Assembly: GCA_947503575.1 (NCBI GenBank)
Contig: CANNDZ010000002.1
Coordinates: forward strand, 434,001-498,000
Length of the DNA: 64,000 bases
Direction: 5' to 3'
Source of the DNA: an uncultured Kordiimonas sp.
GTDB lineage: Bacteria; Pseudomonadota; Alphaproteobacteria; Sphingomonadales; Kordiimonadaceae
In this document: in pieces, positions 41,496 through 50,574 of the stretch
Numbering within the stretch: the first letter of the stretch is position 1
Layout of the letters: each line of letters opens with the position of its first letter
The notes under the pieces: model-generated
Told to the model about the DNA's origin: nothing
Seen by the model: only the letters and a program-made list of their open reading frames with translations
Database searches by the model: none
Position numbers and translations under genes: made by a program

Positions 41496-41547
41496 TCTCG
41501 CCAAAATTCCACGTCAAACGGCGGCATTTCATCCATAAGGGGTAGCT

Positions 41548-42426
41548 ATGAAGGGTATTATCTTGGCAGGTGGCTTGGGAACCCGGCTTTACCCGATCAC
41601 GAAGTCGATTTCAAAACAGCTGTTGCCGGTCTATGACAAGCCGATGATCTATTATCCGCTGACCACGCTGATGCTGGCTGGTATTCGTGAAGTGCTCATC
41701 ATCAGCTCCCCGCAGCATCTGCCCCTGTACCGGGATTTGCTGGGCGACGGGTCCCAGTGGGGAATTGAACTGCACTATGCCGAACAGCCAGAGCCCGGTG
41801 GCCTTGCGCAAGCGTTTTTGATCGGTGAAGACTTTGTTGCCGGGCAACCATCCGCCCTCGCGCTAGGCGACAATATTTATTATGCCGCAGGGTTCACGCA
41901 GTATCTGAAACAAGCAGGCAGCGTGACGCAAGGGGCCTATGTGTTTGCCTACCCGGTTGGTGACCCAACAGCTTTCGGTGTTGTTGAGATGGACAAACAG
42001 GGCCGTGCCATTTCCATTGAAGAAAAACCCGCCAACCCAAAAAGCAACCTGGCGGTAACGGGATTATATTTCTACGACAAGGACGTGGTTGATATCGCCA
42101 AATCCATCGAACCATCTTCGCGCGGTGAACTGGAAATCACGACGGTAAACGAGGTATATATGAACCGCGGCGACCTGAATGTGATTAAACTGCTGCGCGG
42201 TACCGCATGGCTGGACACCGGCACGGTCGACAGCCTGTTACAGGCCAGCCAATTTGTGCAAACCGTGGAAGCCCGACAAGCTGTTAAAATTGCCTGCCCG
42301 GAAGAAGTGGCATGGCGGTCCGGCTTTATCACCACTGATGCGTTGGCAGAATTGGCGGCAAGCTACAAAAACAGCTACGGCGACTATCTGACCTCTGTTT
42401 TAAAGTATGGAGCCGACGGCGGCTAA
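41548..42426 (+). CDS. rfbA: Glucose-1-phosphate thymidylyltransferase
   Basis: [53 protein letters not shown]. Confidence 0.97.
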   Translation: MKGIILAGGLGTRLYPITKSISKQLLPVYDKPMIYYPLTTLMLAGIREVLIISSPQHLPLYRDLLGDGSQWGIELHYAEQPEPGGLAQAFLIGEDFVAGQPSALALGDNIYYAAGFTQYLKQAGSVTQGAYVFAYPVGDPTAFGVVEMDKQGRAISIEEKPANPKSNLAVTGLYFYDKDVVDIAKSIEPSSRGELEITTVNEVYMNRGDLNVIKLLRGTAWLDTGTVDSLLQASQFVQTVEARQAVKIACPEEVAWRSGFITTDALAELAASYKNSYGDYLTSVLKYGADGG

Positions 42427-44770
42427 GCGCCCCCTCGCCCCTGACATGCTCAAACACTGGAGACAAAAACGCAGAAACTGCACCGCAGACGAAGCCAGGT
42501 TCCTGTTGTTATTGTGTCTTGGGCGCGACCCACACAGCGAGGCAGAGATAAACGCCTACCTAGACCGTGGTTTTTTCGCATCCCTCAAGCAGTTGCTCGC
42601 CGGGCCCGTTTTTACACAGCGTGTGTTTGCCCCCCTCGCGTTGGGGCGGCACCCCATGCAAATTGCCTTTACCCCTGATCAGGCGAACCTGGTACAGCGG
42701 TGCATGAAGGCCACCTTGGGCATCAAAGCCGGTATGGCGGAATGCCAGCGCTGGCCGCAGGTTCTGGGTAAAGCCCTTGGTGCTAAGCGGATGGCAAAAG
42801 CCTTTTTGTCGGCCCATAGCCCGAAAGAGCTTACCGACCTGCAAGACAGGCTTGCAACAAACCTGCCCTGCATTCAGGGAGCCGGTTATCATGACGGGGT
42901 TGATTTCATTCACGGGTTCGCTGAACGGCAGGATACCAATGCGCCGTTGACGCTGGAGTTCGTCATCAATGACACAGTGGTGGGGACCACCATCGCAGAC
43001 AAACCCAACCCGCATCAAAGTGCCCAGCTTGACCTGAGAGAGAATACCGGCTTTCGACACACGCTGGACCTGAGCAGCATAGGTCAGCCCAAAAAGGGCA
43101 GCCTGTTCATCTTTGATGCGGAAACCGGCATAATGATCTGCCCACCCCGGGATATGATCTTTGATGTGGAACTTGCCAATACCCTGGTTGCGCAAATGAC
43201 CAAAGACCTCGACGCCCTGCGGGCATCAGAAAGCCAAGACGCAGAAACAAAAAAGGCAATTGCCACGCTTGAGCGAGAGTTGCACCGTGTCCGGCGTTTC
43301 GCTGATATTCCCCTGGCTGACTACGCAGTGTACAAAGCGCTGTATCAGCCTTTAGCTGTTGAGGTTGATAAACAGACGTGCCCGCGCATTGCTGTTGTGA
43401 TGATGGCGGAAACTGGCGCGTCGCTGCGCCGAAGCCTGAAAGAACAAACCTACAAGGATTTTGAAGTCTTCAGTGCCAAACAGGCAAATGACTTTGATGG
43501 CTTTGACTGCGTTATTCCTTTTCACGGCAACGAGGAACTGCATCCGCATACTTTACAGGGCTATGTAGCAGCACTAAGTGATCCACAAACACAGGTTTTA
43601 CGCGCGGGTTTTGACCATGTTTCCGACGCCGGGGACTATTCCAACCCAATGTTTCCGGGGTCTTTTGACCCGTTATTGCTGGCGCAAATTCCGGGCTATG
43701 CCTCGGCTCTGGCTTTCAGGGCAACGGCTCTGTCTGGGCCTGAAGACTTGCAAGATATCAGCAGCTTGTTAAATCGTCTTTATACTCAGCATGGCTCAGC
43801 GGGCTTCAAAAGCTTGGACGATATTCTCGTTTCGATACCGAAACAAAATACCGCAATGCCTATGGCAATGCGCTTACCGGTGCCGCCGCCTGATCAAAAA
43901 CTCGCTATTATTATTCCAACCCGGGATCGGCTTGATTTGCTGAAACCCTGCCTTGAAAGCCTGGAAAAAACTGTGCAGGCCCCCAACGCAACCGAGGTTG
44001 TCATCATAGACAACGACAGTTCGGAGCCCGACATATTGGAATGGCTGAAACAGGCGGAACGTGATTGTTCCGCTCAGGCCATCGGGGTCAAGGTGCTGCG
44101 TTATGACAAACCGTTCAATTGGGCGGCAATGAACAATTATGCCGCGTCAAACTGCGACGCTGACCTATTGCTGTTTCTAAACAATGATACGCTGGCGACC
44201 GAAAAAGGGTGGGACCAAACCCTGCGCAGTTTGTTGGCAATGCCGGATGTTGGTGCAGTTGGTGCGCGGTTATTGTTTGAAGACAACACTGTGCAACACG
44301 GCGGAATTATTATTGGTTCTGACGGGGAGATACGGCACGAAGGTATGCGCCAAGCGGCAGATGCACACCTGTACCAGCATCGTTTACAGATAACCCGGCG
44401 CTGTGAGGCTGTAACGGGTGCATTTCTGGCCTGTAGTTACGCCAACTTTGACCGTATTGGTGGGTTTGATGCCAGCGCGTTCCCCGTGACGTACAATGAT
44501 ATAGATTTTTGCCTGTCCCTGTCTGCGCACGGGAAAGCCACAGTCTATTCGCCGTTGATCACATTTTATCACCTGGAATCCCGCAGTCGCGGTTATGACG
44601 CCGCAGACACTGAAAAACAAAAAAGAAAGCGTGCAGAGAAAGCAAGTTTTCTTGAAAAATGGCCATCCGTTGCCAAGGGCGACAGATGGTTTCCCCATCA
44701 ACTGCGATACGGGCACTATGGCAACGGTATCCTGATTAAGAGCCCGCTGATAAACCCTGATGCAAGATGA
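42407..44770 (+). CDS. GT2-family glycosyltransferase with N-terminal extension
   Basis: GT-A motifs [54 protein letters not shown]; overlaps rfbA end (alternative Met at 42446). Confidence 0.88.
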   Translation: MEPTAAKRPLAPDMLKHWRQKRRNCTADEARFLLLLCLGRDPHSEAEINAYLDRGFFASLKQLLAGPVFTQRVFAPLALGRHPMQIAFTPDQANLVQRCMKATLGIKAGMAECQRWPQVLGKALGAKRMAKAFLSAHSPKELTDLQDRLATNLPCIQGAGYHDGVDFIHGFAERQDTNAPLTLEFVINDTVVGTTIADKPNPHQSAQLDLRENTGFRHTLDLSSIGQPKKGSLFIFDAETGIMICPPRDMIFDVELANTLVAQMTKDLDALRASESQDAETKKAIATLERELHRVRRFADIPLADYAVYKALYQPLAVEVDKQTCPRIAVVMMAETGASLRRSLKEQTYKDFEVFSAKQANDFDGFDCVIPFHGNEELHPHTLQGYVAALSDPQTQVLRAGFDHVSDAGDYSNPMFPGSFDPLLLAQIPGYASALAFRATALSGPEDLQDISSLLNRLYTQHGSAGFKSLDDILVSIPKQNTAMPMAMRLPVPPPDQKLAIIIPTRDRLDLLKPCLESLEKTVQAPNATEVVIIDNDSSEPDILEWLKQAERDCSAQAIGVKVLRYDKPFNWAAMNNYAASNCDADLLLFLNNDTLATEKGWDQTLRSLLAMPDVGAVGARLLFEDNTVQHGGIIIGSDGEIRHEGMRQAADAHLYQHRLQITRRCEAVTGAFLACSYANFDRIGGFDASAFPVTYNDIDFCLSLSAHGKATVYSPLITFYHLESRSRGYDAADTEKQKRKRAEKASFLEKWPSVAKGDRWFPHQLRYGHYGNGILIKSPLINPDAR

Positions 44771-44894
44771 CCAACAATCGAGTAGACATAGGCAAACGAG
44801 CCCTGTAGACCCGGCAGTAACGTAACGCGCAGCTTTGACAGTGATAAAGCTGGCTTGAACATAATGGACGGGCAACCCCTATCTGCAACCGCTA

Positions 44895-47831
44895 ATGGCC
44901 ATGAAAATTAAGTCAATTATTCCCGCAAACATCAGGTCGAAACGGTCCCAAGATATTGAGCAGCACATGCGTGATGTGTTCCAGCCTGACTGGTATGTTA
45001 AGCGATATCCGGCTGTCGCCCAATCGAGCCTGACGCCATTTGAGCATTATTTGCAGGAGGGCGATGCCAAGGGCCTGTGGCCAAGTTTCTATTTTGACCC
45101 CGGCTATTACCGGGACAGAGCCCCCGGCGCGCGCAAAAATGGTGTTAATGCACTGGAGCACTATGTAAGCAAGGGCTGGCGCAGAGATAAAAATCCATCG
45201 CGCAATTTTTCCCTGAAACTATACTTCAGGGAATATCCCAATGTTCATGAAATGGATATTGAGCCCCTTAGGTACCACCTGCAGGTTGGCAAGCCCCTGG
45301 GGAGACTTGCGTTTCCCACACGGTTAGAGAACCAGAAGGAAGCGCATTTGGTGGCGGACATGCGCACCATTCAGGCATCAAACCTTTTTGACGCAGAATG
45401 GTACCAAAAATACTATTCCGACTTGTGGTTTTCTGACCTTGATCCGCTGTACCATTACGTGAAGAGCGGCTGGAAACAAGACCGCCAGCCCAACATGTTT
45501 TTTGATCCAGCCTGGTATAAAAAAGCATATGCAGCCGAAGTCAGCACAAGTAACCCACTAATGTTTTATATCCAGCAGGGTTTCGAATTGGGGCATAACC
45601 CATCCGAAACCTTCTGCAATCAAACATATTTGCAGGATAATAAGGGTATAGTGCCCCCAGGGGCTGAACCCCTTGCCCATTACCTAACAACAGGTATGGA
45701 AAGCGGTGTTGCCTGGCCCAGTGCCGACACCCGGTCAGAGACGTCCGGCAAAAAAGCTGCGGAAATTCCGTTGCCCAAAATGCTGAGAACTGCGGCTCAA
45801 TATTCGGCTGTTGACCTTGCGCCTGCCAGGGATTGGTTTAACCCGGATGCAATGAATATTCATTGGGTTGTTCCCTCGTTTTCAGCGGGTGCGGGCGGCC
45901 ATATGACAATTTTCCGGATGATGCATTTTCTGGAGCTGGCAGGGCATAAGCAAACACTGTGGGTCAACGACCCGAAACCCGGTGACACGCCGAAAACGCT
46001 TTATCATGTGATGGAAAACCATTTCCAGCATTTCACTGGCGAGATCAAACTGGTGGATGAAACGCTGGCAAGCGCAGAAGGCGATGCGATTATCGCTACA
46101 GATTGCTGGACAGTTTACCCTGTGCTTGCTTGTGCTGGTTTCCAGCGCCGGTTTTATTTTGTTCAGGACTTTGAACCCAGCTTTCACCCGATGGGGGCAA
46201 GCTATCTGCTGGCGGAACAGACCTACCGTGAAGATCTGGATTGTTTGTGCGCGAGCCCCTGGCTTGCTCAGGTGATGACGGAAAAATATGGCCGCTGGGC
46301 CAATCACTTTTGGCTGGCGGCAGACACAACTCTATACCAGCCTCCCGGCAAACGCCCGCAGCATGCAAAACCCCGTATTGCAGTGTATGCGCGTCACTTT
46401 ACCGAGCGGCGCGCCGTAGAACTGGCGTATCTCGCTTTGGAAAGCCTGGCCAACCAGGGCTATGACTTCGTTGTCGACTTTTTTGGGGCATCCCTACCCT
46501 TCAAACAGGCGATGTTCCCGTTTGTTGACCACGGCGTTGCCTCCCAGGAAGAGCTTGCAGACATCTTTAAAAATGCAACGGTTGGGTTGGTGTTTTCTGC
46601 GACCAATTATTCCCTGGTGCCACAAGAAATGATGGCATGCGGCTTGCCGATTGTTGAACTGGATGTTGAAAGCACGCGGGCGATTTTTCCGGCCAATGTG
46701 GTGACGATGGCGCAGCCTGTTCCGGACCGGATTGCGGAAGGGTTGGCCACACTGCTGGATGATCCTGAAAAACGTGACAGGCAGGCTGATGAAGCCCTCG
46801 CGTGGGTTCGTCAGTTTTCGTGGCAGGCGTCTGCTGCGCAGGTTGAAACATCACTAAAAACCAGACTTGGTGAGTTTGCTAAACCAGCCAAAACCAAAAA
46901 GGCTGAGGCCAGCGCACCAAAAGCATCGGTCATTATTCCCACAATGAATGCGGGCAAATTGTTTGATAAGGTTTTGGGCGCTGTGGTTGATCAAGCAGCC
47001 CCATGGCCGTTTGAAATTTTGGTAATCGACAGTGGCTCTACCGACGAAACATTGGAAATTGTGAAGAAGTATCCGTCGGTTAGACTGCATCAAATTGATA
47101 AATCAGATTTTGATCACGGTGCCACAAGAAACCTGGGCGCCACCCTGACGAGCGGTGAATTTATCGCTTATATTACCCATGATGCGATGCCCTATAATGC
47201 CAGTTGGCTCTATAATCTTGTCACATCAATTGAGAAATTTCCGGGCGCTGCTGGTGCGTTTGGTAAGCATGTAGCATGGCCGGATGCATCCCCTTTTACC
47301 AAGCGTGACCTGAAGCTGCATTTTGACACTTTCGCCAAACTGCCGCTTGCCATGGATAAAGACACCAACGTAGAAAAGTGGAAAGCGCAAGACCCGCAAT
47401 GGCAACAAACCCTGCATTTCTATAGCGACAACAACAGTTGTTTCAGGCGCAGCATCTGGGAGAAAATTCCCTACCGCGCGACAGCGTTTGGTGAAGACCA
47501 ACTTTGGGCCTGGGACATCATTAAGGCTGGCTATCAGAAAGTTTATGCGCCGCAAGCGGTGGTTCACCACTCTCATGATTATGACGCCGATGAAACATTT
47601 GAACGCAGTGAAATAGAAAGCGCATTTTTCAAACATTTCTTTGGCTACACATTGATGGAGAATGAGGACGTACTCGCCAAGACTCTCAAAAATGTGAACA
47701 AACACGATGAAAAATGGGCAAAAGCCCACGGCATAAGCCCGGCAGACACAGAAGAACGGAAGACTTTAAATGCCGCGCGCCTAAAGGGGTATCTGGCCGG
47801 ATCAAGGAAAGATACCGCGAGCCAGTTTTAG
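44895..47831 (+). CDS. Multidomain glycosyltransferase: N-terminal repeats, WsaF-like GT-B, C-terminal GT2
   Basis: NIHWVVPSFSAGAGGHMTIFRMMHFLELAGH (WsaF-like) and PKASVIIPTMNAGKLFDKVLGAVVDQ...DSGSTDETLEIV (GT2). Confidence 0.87.
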   Translation: MAMKIKSIIPANIRSKRSQDIEQHMRDVFQPDWYVKRYPAVAQSSLTPFEHYLQEGDAKGLWPSFYFDPGYYRDRAPGARKNGVNALEHYVSKGWRRDKNPSRNFSLKLYFREYPNVHEMDIEPLRYHLQVGKPLGRLAFPTRLENQKEAHLVADMRTIQASNLFDAEWYQKYYSDLWFSDLDPLYHYVKSGWKQDRQPNMFFDPAWYKKAYAAEVSTSNPLMFYIQQGFELGHNPSETFCNQTYLQDNKGIVPPGAEPLAHYLTTGMESGVAWPSADTRSETSGKKAAEIPLPKMLRTAAQYSAVDLAPARDWFNPDAMNIHWVVPSFSAGAGGHMTIFRMMHFLELAGHKQTLWVNDPKPGDTPKTLYHVMENHFQHFTGEIKLVDETLASAEGDAIIATDCWTVYPVLACAGFQRRFYFVQDFEPSFHPMGASYLLAEQTYREDLDCLCASPWLAQVMTEKYGRWANHFWLAADTTLYQPPGKRPQHAKPRIAVYARHFTERRAVELAYLALESLANQGYDFVVDFFGASLPFKQAMFPFVDHGVASQEELADIFKNATVGLVFSATNYSLVPQEMMACGLPIVELDVESTRAIFPANVVTMAQPVPDRIAEGLATLLDDPEKRDRQADEALAWVRQFSWQASAAQVETSLKTRLGEFAKPAKTKKAEASAPKASVIIPTMNAGKLFDKVLGAVVDQAAPWPFEILVIDSGSTDETLEIVKKYPSVRLHQIDKSDFDHGATRNLGATLTSGEFIAYITHDAMPYNASWLYNLVTSIEKFPGAAGAFGKHVAWPDASPFTKRDLKLHFDTFAKLPLAMDKDTNVEKWKAQDPQWQQTLHFYSDNNSCFRRSIWEKIPYRATAFGEDQLWAWDIIKAGYQKVYAPQAVVHHSHDYDADETFERSEIESAFFKHFFGYTLMENEDVLAKTLKNVNKHDEKWAKAHGISPADTEERKTLNAARLKGYLAGSRKDTASQF
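44980..45720 (+). repeat. Protein-level repeats of about 45-50 aa in glycosyltransferase N-terminus
   Basis: FQPDWYVKRYPAVA..PFEHYLQEG, FDPGYYRDRAPG..ALEHYVSKG, FDAEWYQKYYSDL..PLYHYVKSG, FDPAWYKKAYAAE..PLMFYIQQG. Confidence 0.75.
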
Positions 47832-47847
47832 GCAACAAACAGCCTGT

Positions 47848-48507
47848 TCATTCGCCTGAGTGCCCCAAACGCCGGGATGCAGCAGCGGAAACAACGTCTG
47901 CGTCAAACGGCTCTTCCAAAAAGTCGAAAAGCGGTTTAAACGCCATCGGGTCAGACCGGGTTTCTTCGTGGCGAAGCAAAACACCCCGGTCCGGGTATTT
48001 TTCCAGATACTCGCTGTACAGGGTATCCGCACTGCGGATGATTTCTTCAATGCGCTCGGGTCGCTGGTTTTTCCACCAGCCAGACCGTGCAAGCTCGCGC
48101 CATCCCCGTGTGTTGAACACAAATTTGCATCCCGCAAAATGCTGATGAATAAAGTTGAGAAAACCCTCAAAATAATCTTCGCCAACCTCGTGAAAGCGAA
48201 TTTCCTTGAAACCGGCGACGCGCGTTCCGGCAGGTGGCTGGATGATTTCGTCAATAAAGACCTGCGCCAGTTTGGCACCGTAGCTGTCCGGATCAATCTT
48301 GTCGGCACCGAACCAGGGATCAATGGATGCATGGTCATTCTTTCCATGCTCGAATCGTGCAACCGCTGCCAACCGCACTGAATGGTATAGGGCCGACAAG
48401 CAGTTATAATTCTCGCCTGAAATGTGATAGCCAGGGATTGTTTGCAGAACACCCTGAAGGGCAGTTGAACCCGAACGACCGTATGTAACGATAACGACGA
48501 ATTTCAT
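47848..48507 (-). CDS. Sulfotransferase-like protein
   Basis: N-terminal MKFVVIVTYGRSGSTALQGVLQTIPGYHISGE (PAPS-binding-loop-like RSGSTAL). Confidence 0.75.
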   Translation of the reverse strand: MKFVVIVTYGRSGSTALQGVLQTIPGYHISGENYNCLSALYHSVRLAAVARFEHGKNDHASIDPWFGADKIDPDSYGAKLAQVFIDEIIQPPAGTRVAGFKEIRFHEVGEDYFEGFLNFIHQHFAGCKFVFNTRGWRELARSGWWKNQRPERIEEIIRSADTLYSEYLEKYPDRGVLLRHEETRSDPMAFKPLFDFLEEPFDADVVSAAASRRLGHSGE

Positions 48508-48564
48508 AGGTTTATCGGCCACCTGATTGCTCCTCATGCTCTTACTTGCCTGCCTAAGTCACAT

Positions 48565-50574
48565 TCACGTCTTGGAACAGCCAACACCAGAGTTTGTGGC
48601 CCGTTCAATTTTTTCAGCAGGAAACCCTTCAGCTATCAGGCCCGCGAGCCTATCGGGGTTGCTGGTCATGATGCGTCCAATTGCATGCTCATAAGCAAGC
48701 AGTTTTGCTTTTGTCGCTTCAATCGAATCGGACGAACCCACAAGGTCATCATCAAAAAACACGGCGGTATTGCTGCCGTGCCGTCTAAGGTCACCAAAGG
48801 CTTCCACCAGAGACGACCCGCCCACAGCGACGACCGCCCCGCAGGTTCGAGCAAAAACGGAAACCTGTTTCAATTGATCCTCGGTCAGATGGTTTCGAAA
48901 CCGTTTACCCAAATACTGCGGTGCATCGACGATATTCTTAGTCACAGTGAGCGGAATAATGTCGTCAAAGCTCTCCTGCATACGCTGAAGAACGAGAGCA
49001 GAGGCCTTTTCATCGGGCTCATGCTCCAGCAGCAAAACCAATTCGGTATCCGGCTCGCTGATGATATCTACAATCTCGGCAACTCGCTCAAGACCTCCTC
49101 TCAAGGTCATCAAACCCGCAGGCACAGCAAGCATCTTGCGCGGTAGGTTTCGACTTGCGGGAAAGGGCTCGATACCGGGGTTTGCGCACAATTCAGGGAT
49201 TAGCAGTTCACGAACCGCCGCACTGTGCGGCCCCGAAAACTTTCGGGAAGCATGATGCCGGTACGTCGGCAACGGCAGCAAACCATCAGCCAGTTTTTCA
49301 AATGCCTGTTCAAGCGGCATGCCCCGGTCACAAACAGGCTGGTCCTGAGTGTGACCGTCTGCCGGTCCAGGGCATGCACGCGCCCAATAGGCTGATCGTT
49401 CTGTTTTCTGCGGTGGTTCATCGGAATGCGCCCGTTTCCACAAAACCTGTGTACTCACGCAAAACACATCGGCACGGTCCGCTTCTGTTTCGCTGCCATA
49501 GGGTAGAAACTCAAAAGATGGATGATCCTCACCTAACAAACTAACAACCTGTTTTTGGTTGTTCTGAGACCTTAAGTGCCAGAAAAACCAACGCAAAAAT
49601 GGCTTTCTGGTTTGCAGTAACTGCCATGTATCCTCGGCGACAGTCACGATATGGGTAGGGAAAAAATGCTCGAAATGGTTATGAGCCCATTGCTGAAATA
49701 AACGCCTGAAGTCCTCCAACGAAATCTCTTTCGCTGCGCCCAAAGGGTCACTCATCATCACAACTGTGCCATGCTCCGGTCGGTAAACAGCAAAGGTTGG
49801 CGCGTCGGTATTTTCCCAAGCCAAGATATTGGACGGATGGAACAAAGGCTTGTGTTTGGTCCGTATGGTGTCAACAAGCGTATCTACGATACGCTGCGAT
49901 TCAGCGAGCATACTCTCCGGCCGAACCCTATAGAGAAACCCCGTATGTTCTGCCCGTATGCCCTGGAAACCTGCTTCCAGCGCTGACAACCAAAATTCCC
50001 AGTCTTCAAACCCGGATGTCATGGTTTCATCAAACCAGACACCCCGTCGTATCATATCTGCCCTTACCATCGACCCCGCTTCGGAAATATTGCTAACCAA
50101 GTGCTTGAGGCGGCTATATTCCGCAGCGGTTTCCCGGGTTTCCATGCCATTTTCTGCCGAAGTCAGGCCAAAAAAAGTAATATCCGGATAGGCCCAACCA
50201 ACCGTTGGGTCCTCGCCCAGCGCCTCCCTAAAGGCCCTTAGACTGTATGGCGACAAGCGGTTGTCCGCGTCCAGGAAGAAGAAAGCTTCTATATCAGGGT
50301 CCAGTTCAAGCAGGAACCGAATGCCGGTGTTTCTGGCCCCTGGCAACCGCGTATTCTGCTGCCGCAAGTAGAACAACATTTCGGGATATAAAGATTGCAG
50401 GTGCCGAACAGTATCGCCGGTTTCCTGAAACCGGCAGCCATCATCAACAACAACAACCTTAACCGGCTGATCAATTTCCTGCTCGCAGGCACTGATAACC
50501 GCCTCGGATAAAAACTTGGGATGTCCAAAAGCCGGGATTATGACCCCGATCGCTTTTTTTTCATCCAAGGTCAT
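48565..50574 (-). CDS. Two-domain glycosyltransferase (N-terminal GT2 plus second glycosyltransferase-like region)
   Basis: AIGVIIPAFGHPKFLSEAVISACEQEID, FFFLDADNRLSPYSL; C-terminal half FARTCGAVVAVGGSSLVEAFGDLRRHG...NPDRLAGLIAEGFPAEKIERATN. Confidence 0.8.
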   Translation of the reverse strand: MTLDEKKAIGVIIPAFGHPKFLSEAVISACEQEIDQPVKVVVVDDGCRFQETGDTVRHLQSLYPEMLFYLRQQNTRLPGARNTGIRFLLELDPDIEAFFFLDADNRLSPYSLRAFREALGEDPTVGWAYPDITFFGLTSAENGMETRETAAEYSRLKHLVSNISEAGSMVRADMIRRGVWFDETMTSGFEDWEFWLSALEAGFQGIRAEHTGFLYRVRPESMLAESQRIVDTLVDTIRTKHKPLFHPSNILAWENTDAPTFAVYRPEHGTVVMMSDPLGAAKEISLEDFRRLFQQWAHNHFEHFFPTHIVTVAEDTWQLLQTRKPFLRWFFWHLRSQNNQKQVVSLLGEDHPSFEFLPYGSETEADRADVFCVSTQVLWKRAHSDEPPQKTERSAYWARACPGPADGHTQDQPVCDRGMPLEQAFEKLADGLLPLPTYRHHASRKFSGPHSAAVRELLIPELCANPGIEPFPASRNLPRKMLAVPAGLMTLRGGLERVAEIVDIISEPDTELVLLLEHEPDEKASALVLQRMQESFDDIIPLTVTKNIVDAPQYLGKRFRNHLTEDQLKQVSVFARTCGAVVAVGGSSLVEAFGDLRRHGSNTAVFFDDDLVGSSDSIEATKAKLLAYEHAIGRIMTSNPDRLAGLIAEGFPAEKIERATNSGVGCSKT

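Noticed and set aside
42560-43195. 211-aa minus ORF opposite the GT2 gene
   Set aside because: Antisense to a convincing glycosyltransferase frame; no motif.
47802-48452. 216-aa minus ORF overlapping the sulfotransferase in another frame
   Set aside because: The 47848..48507 frame has the PAPS-loop motif; the alternative frame has none.
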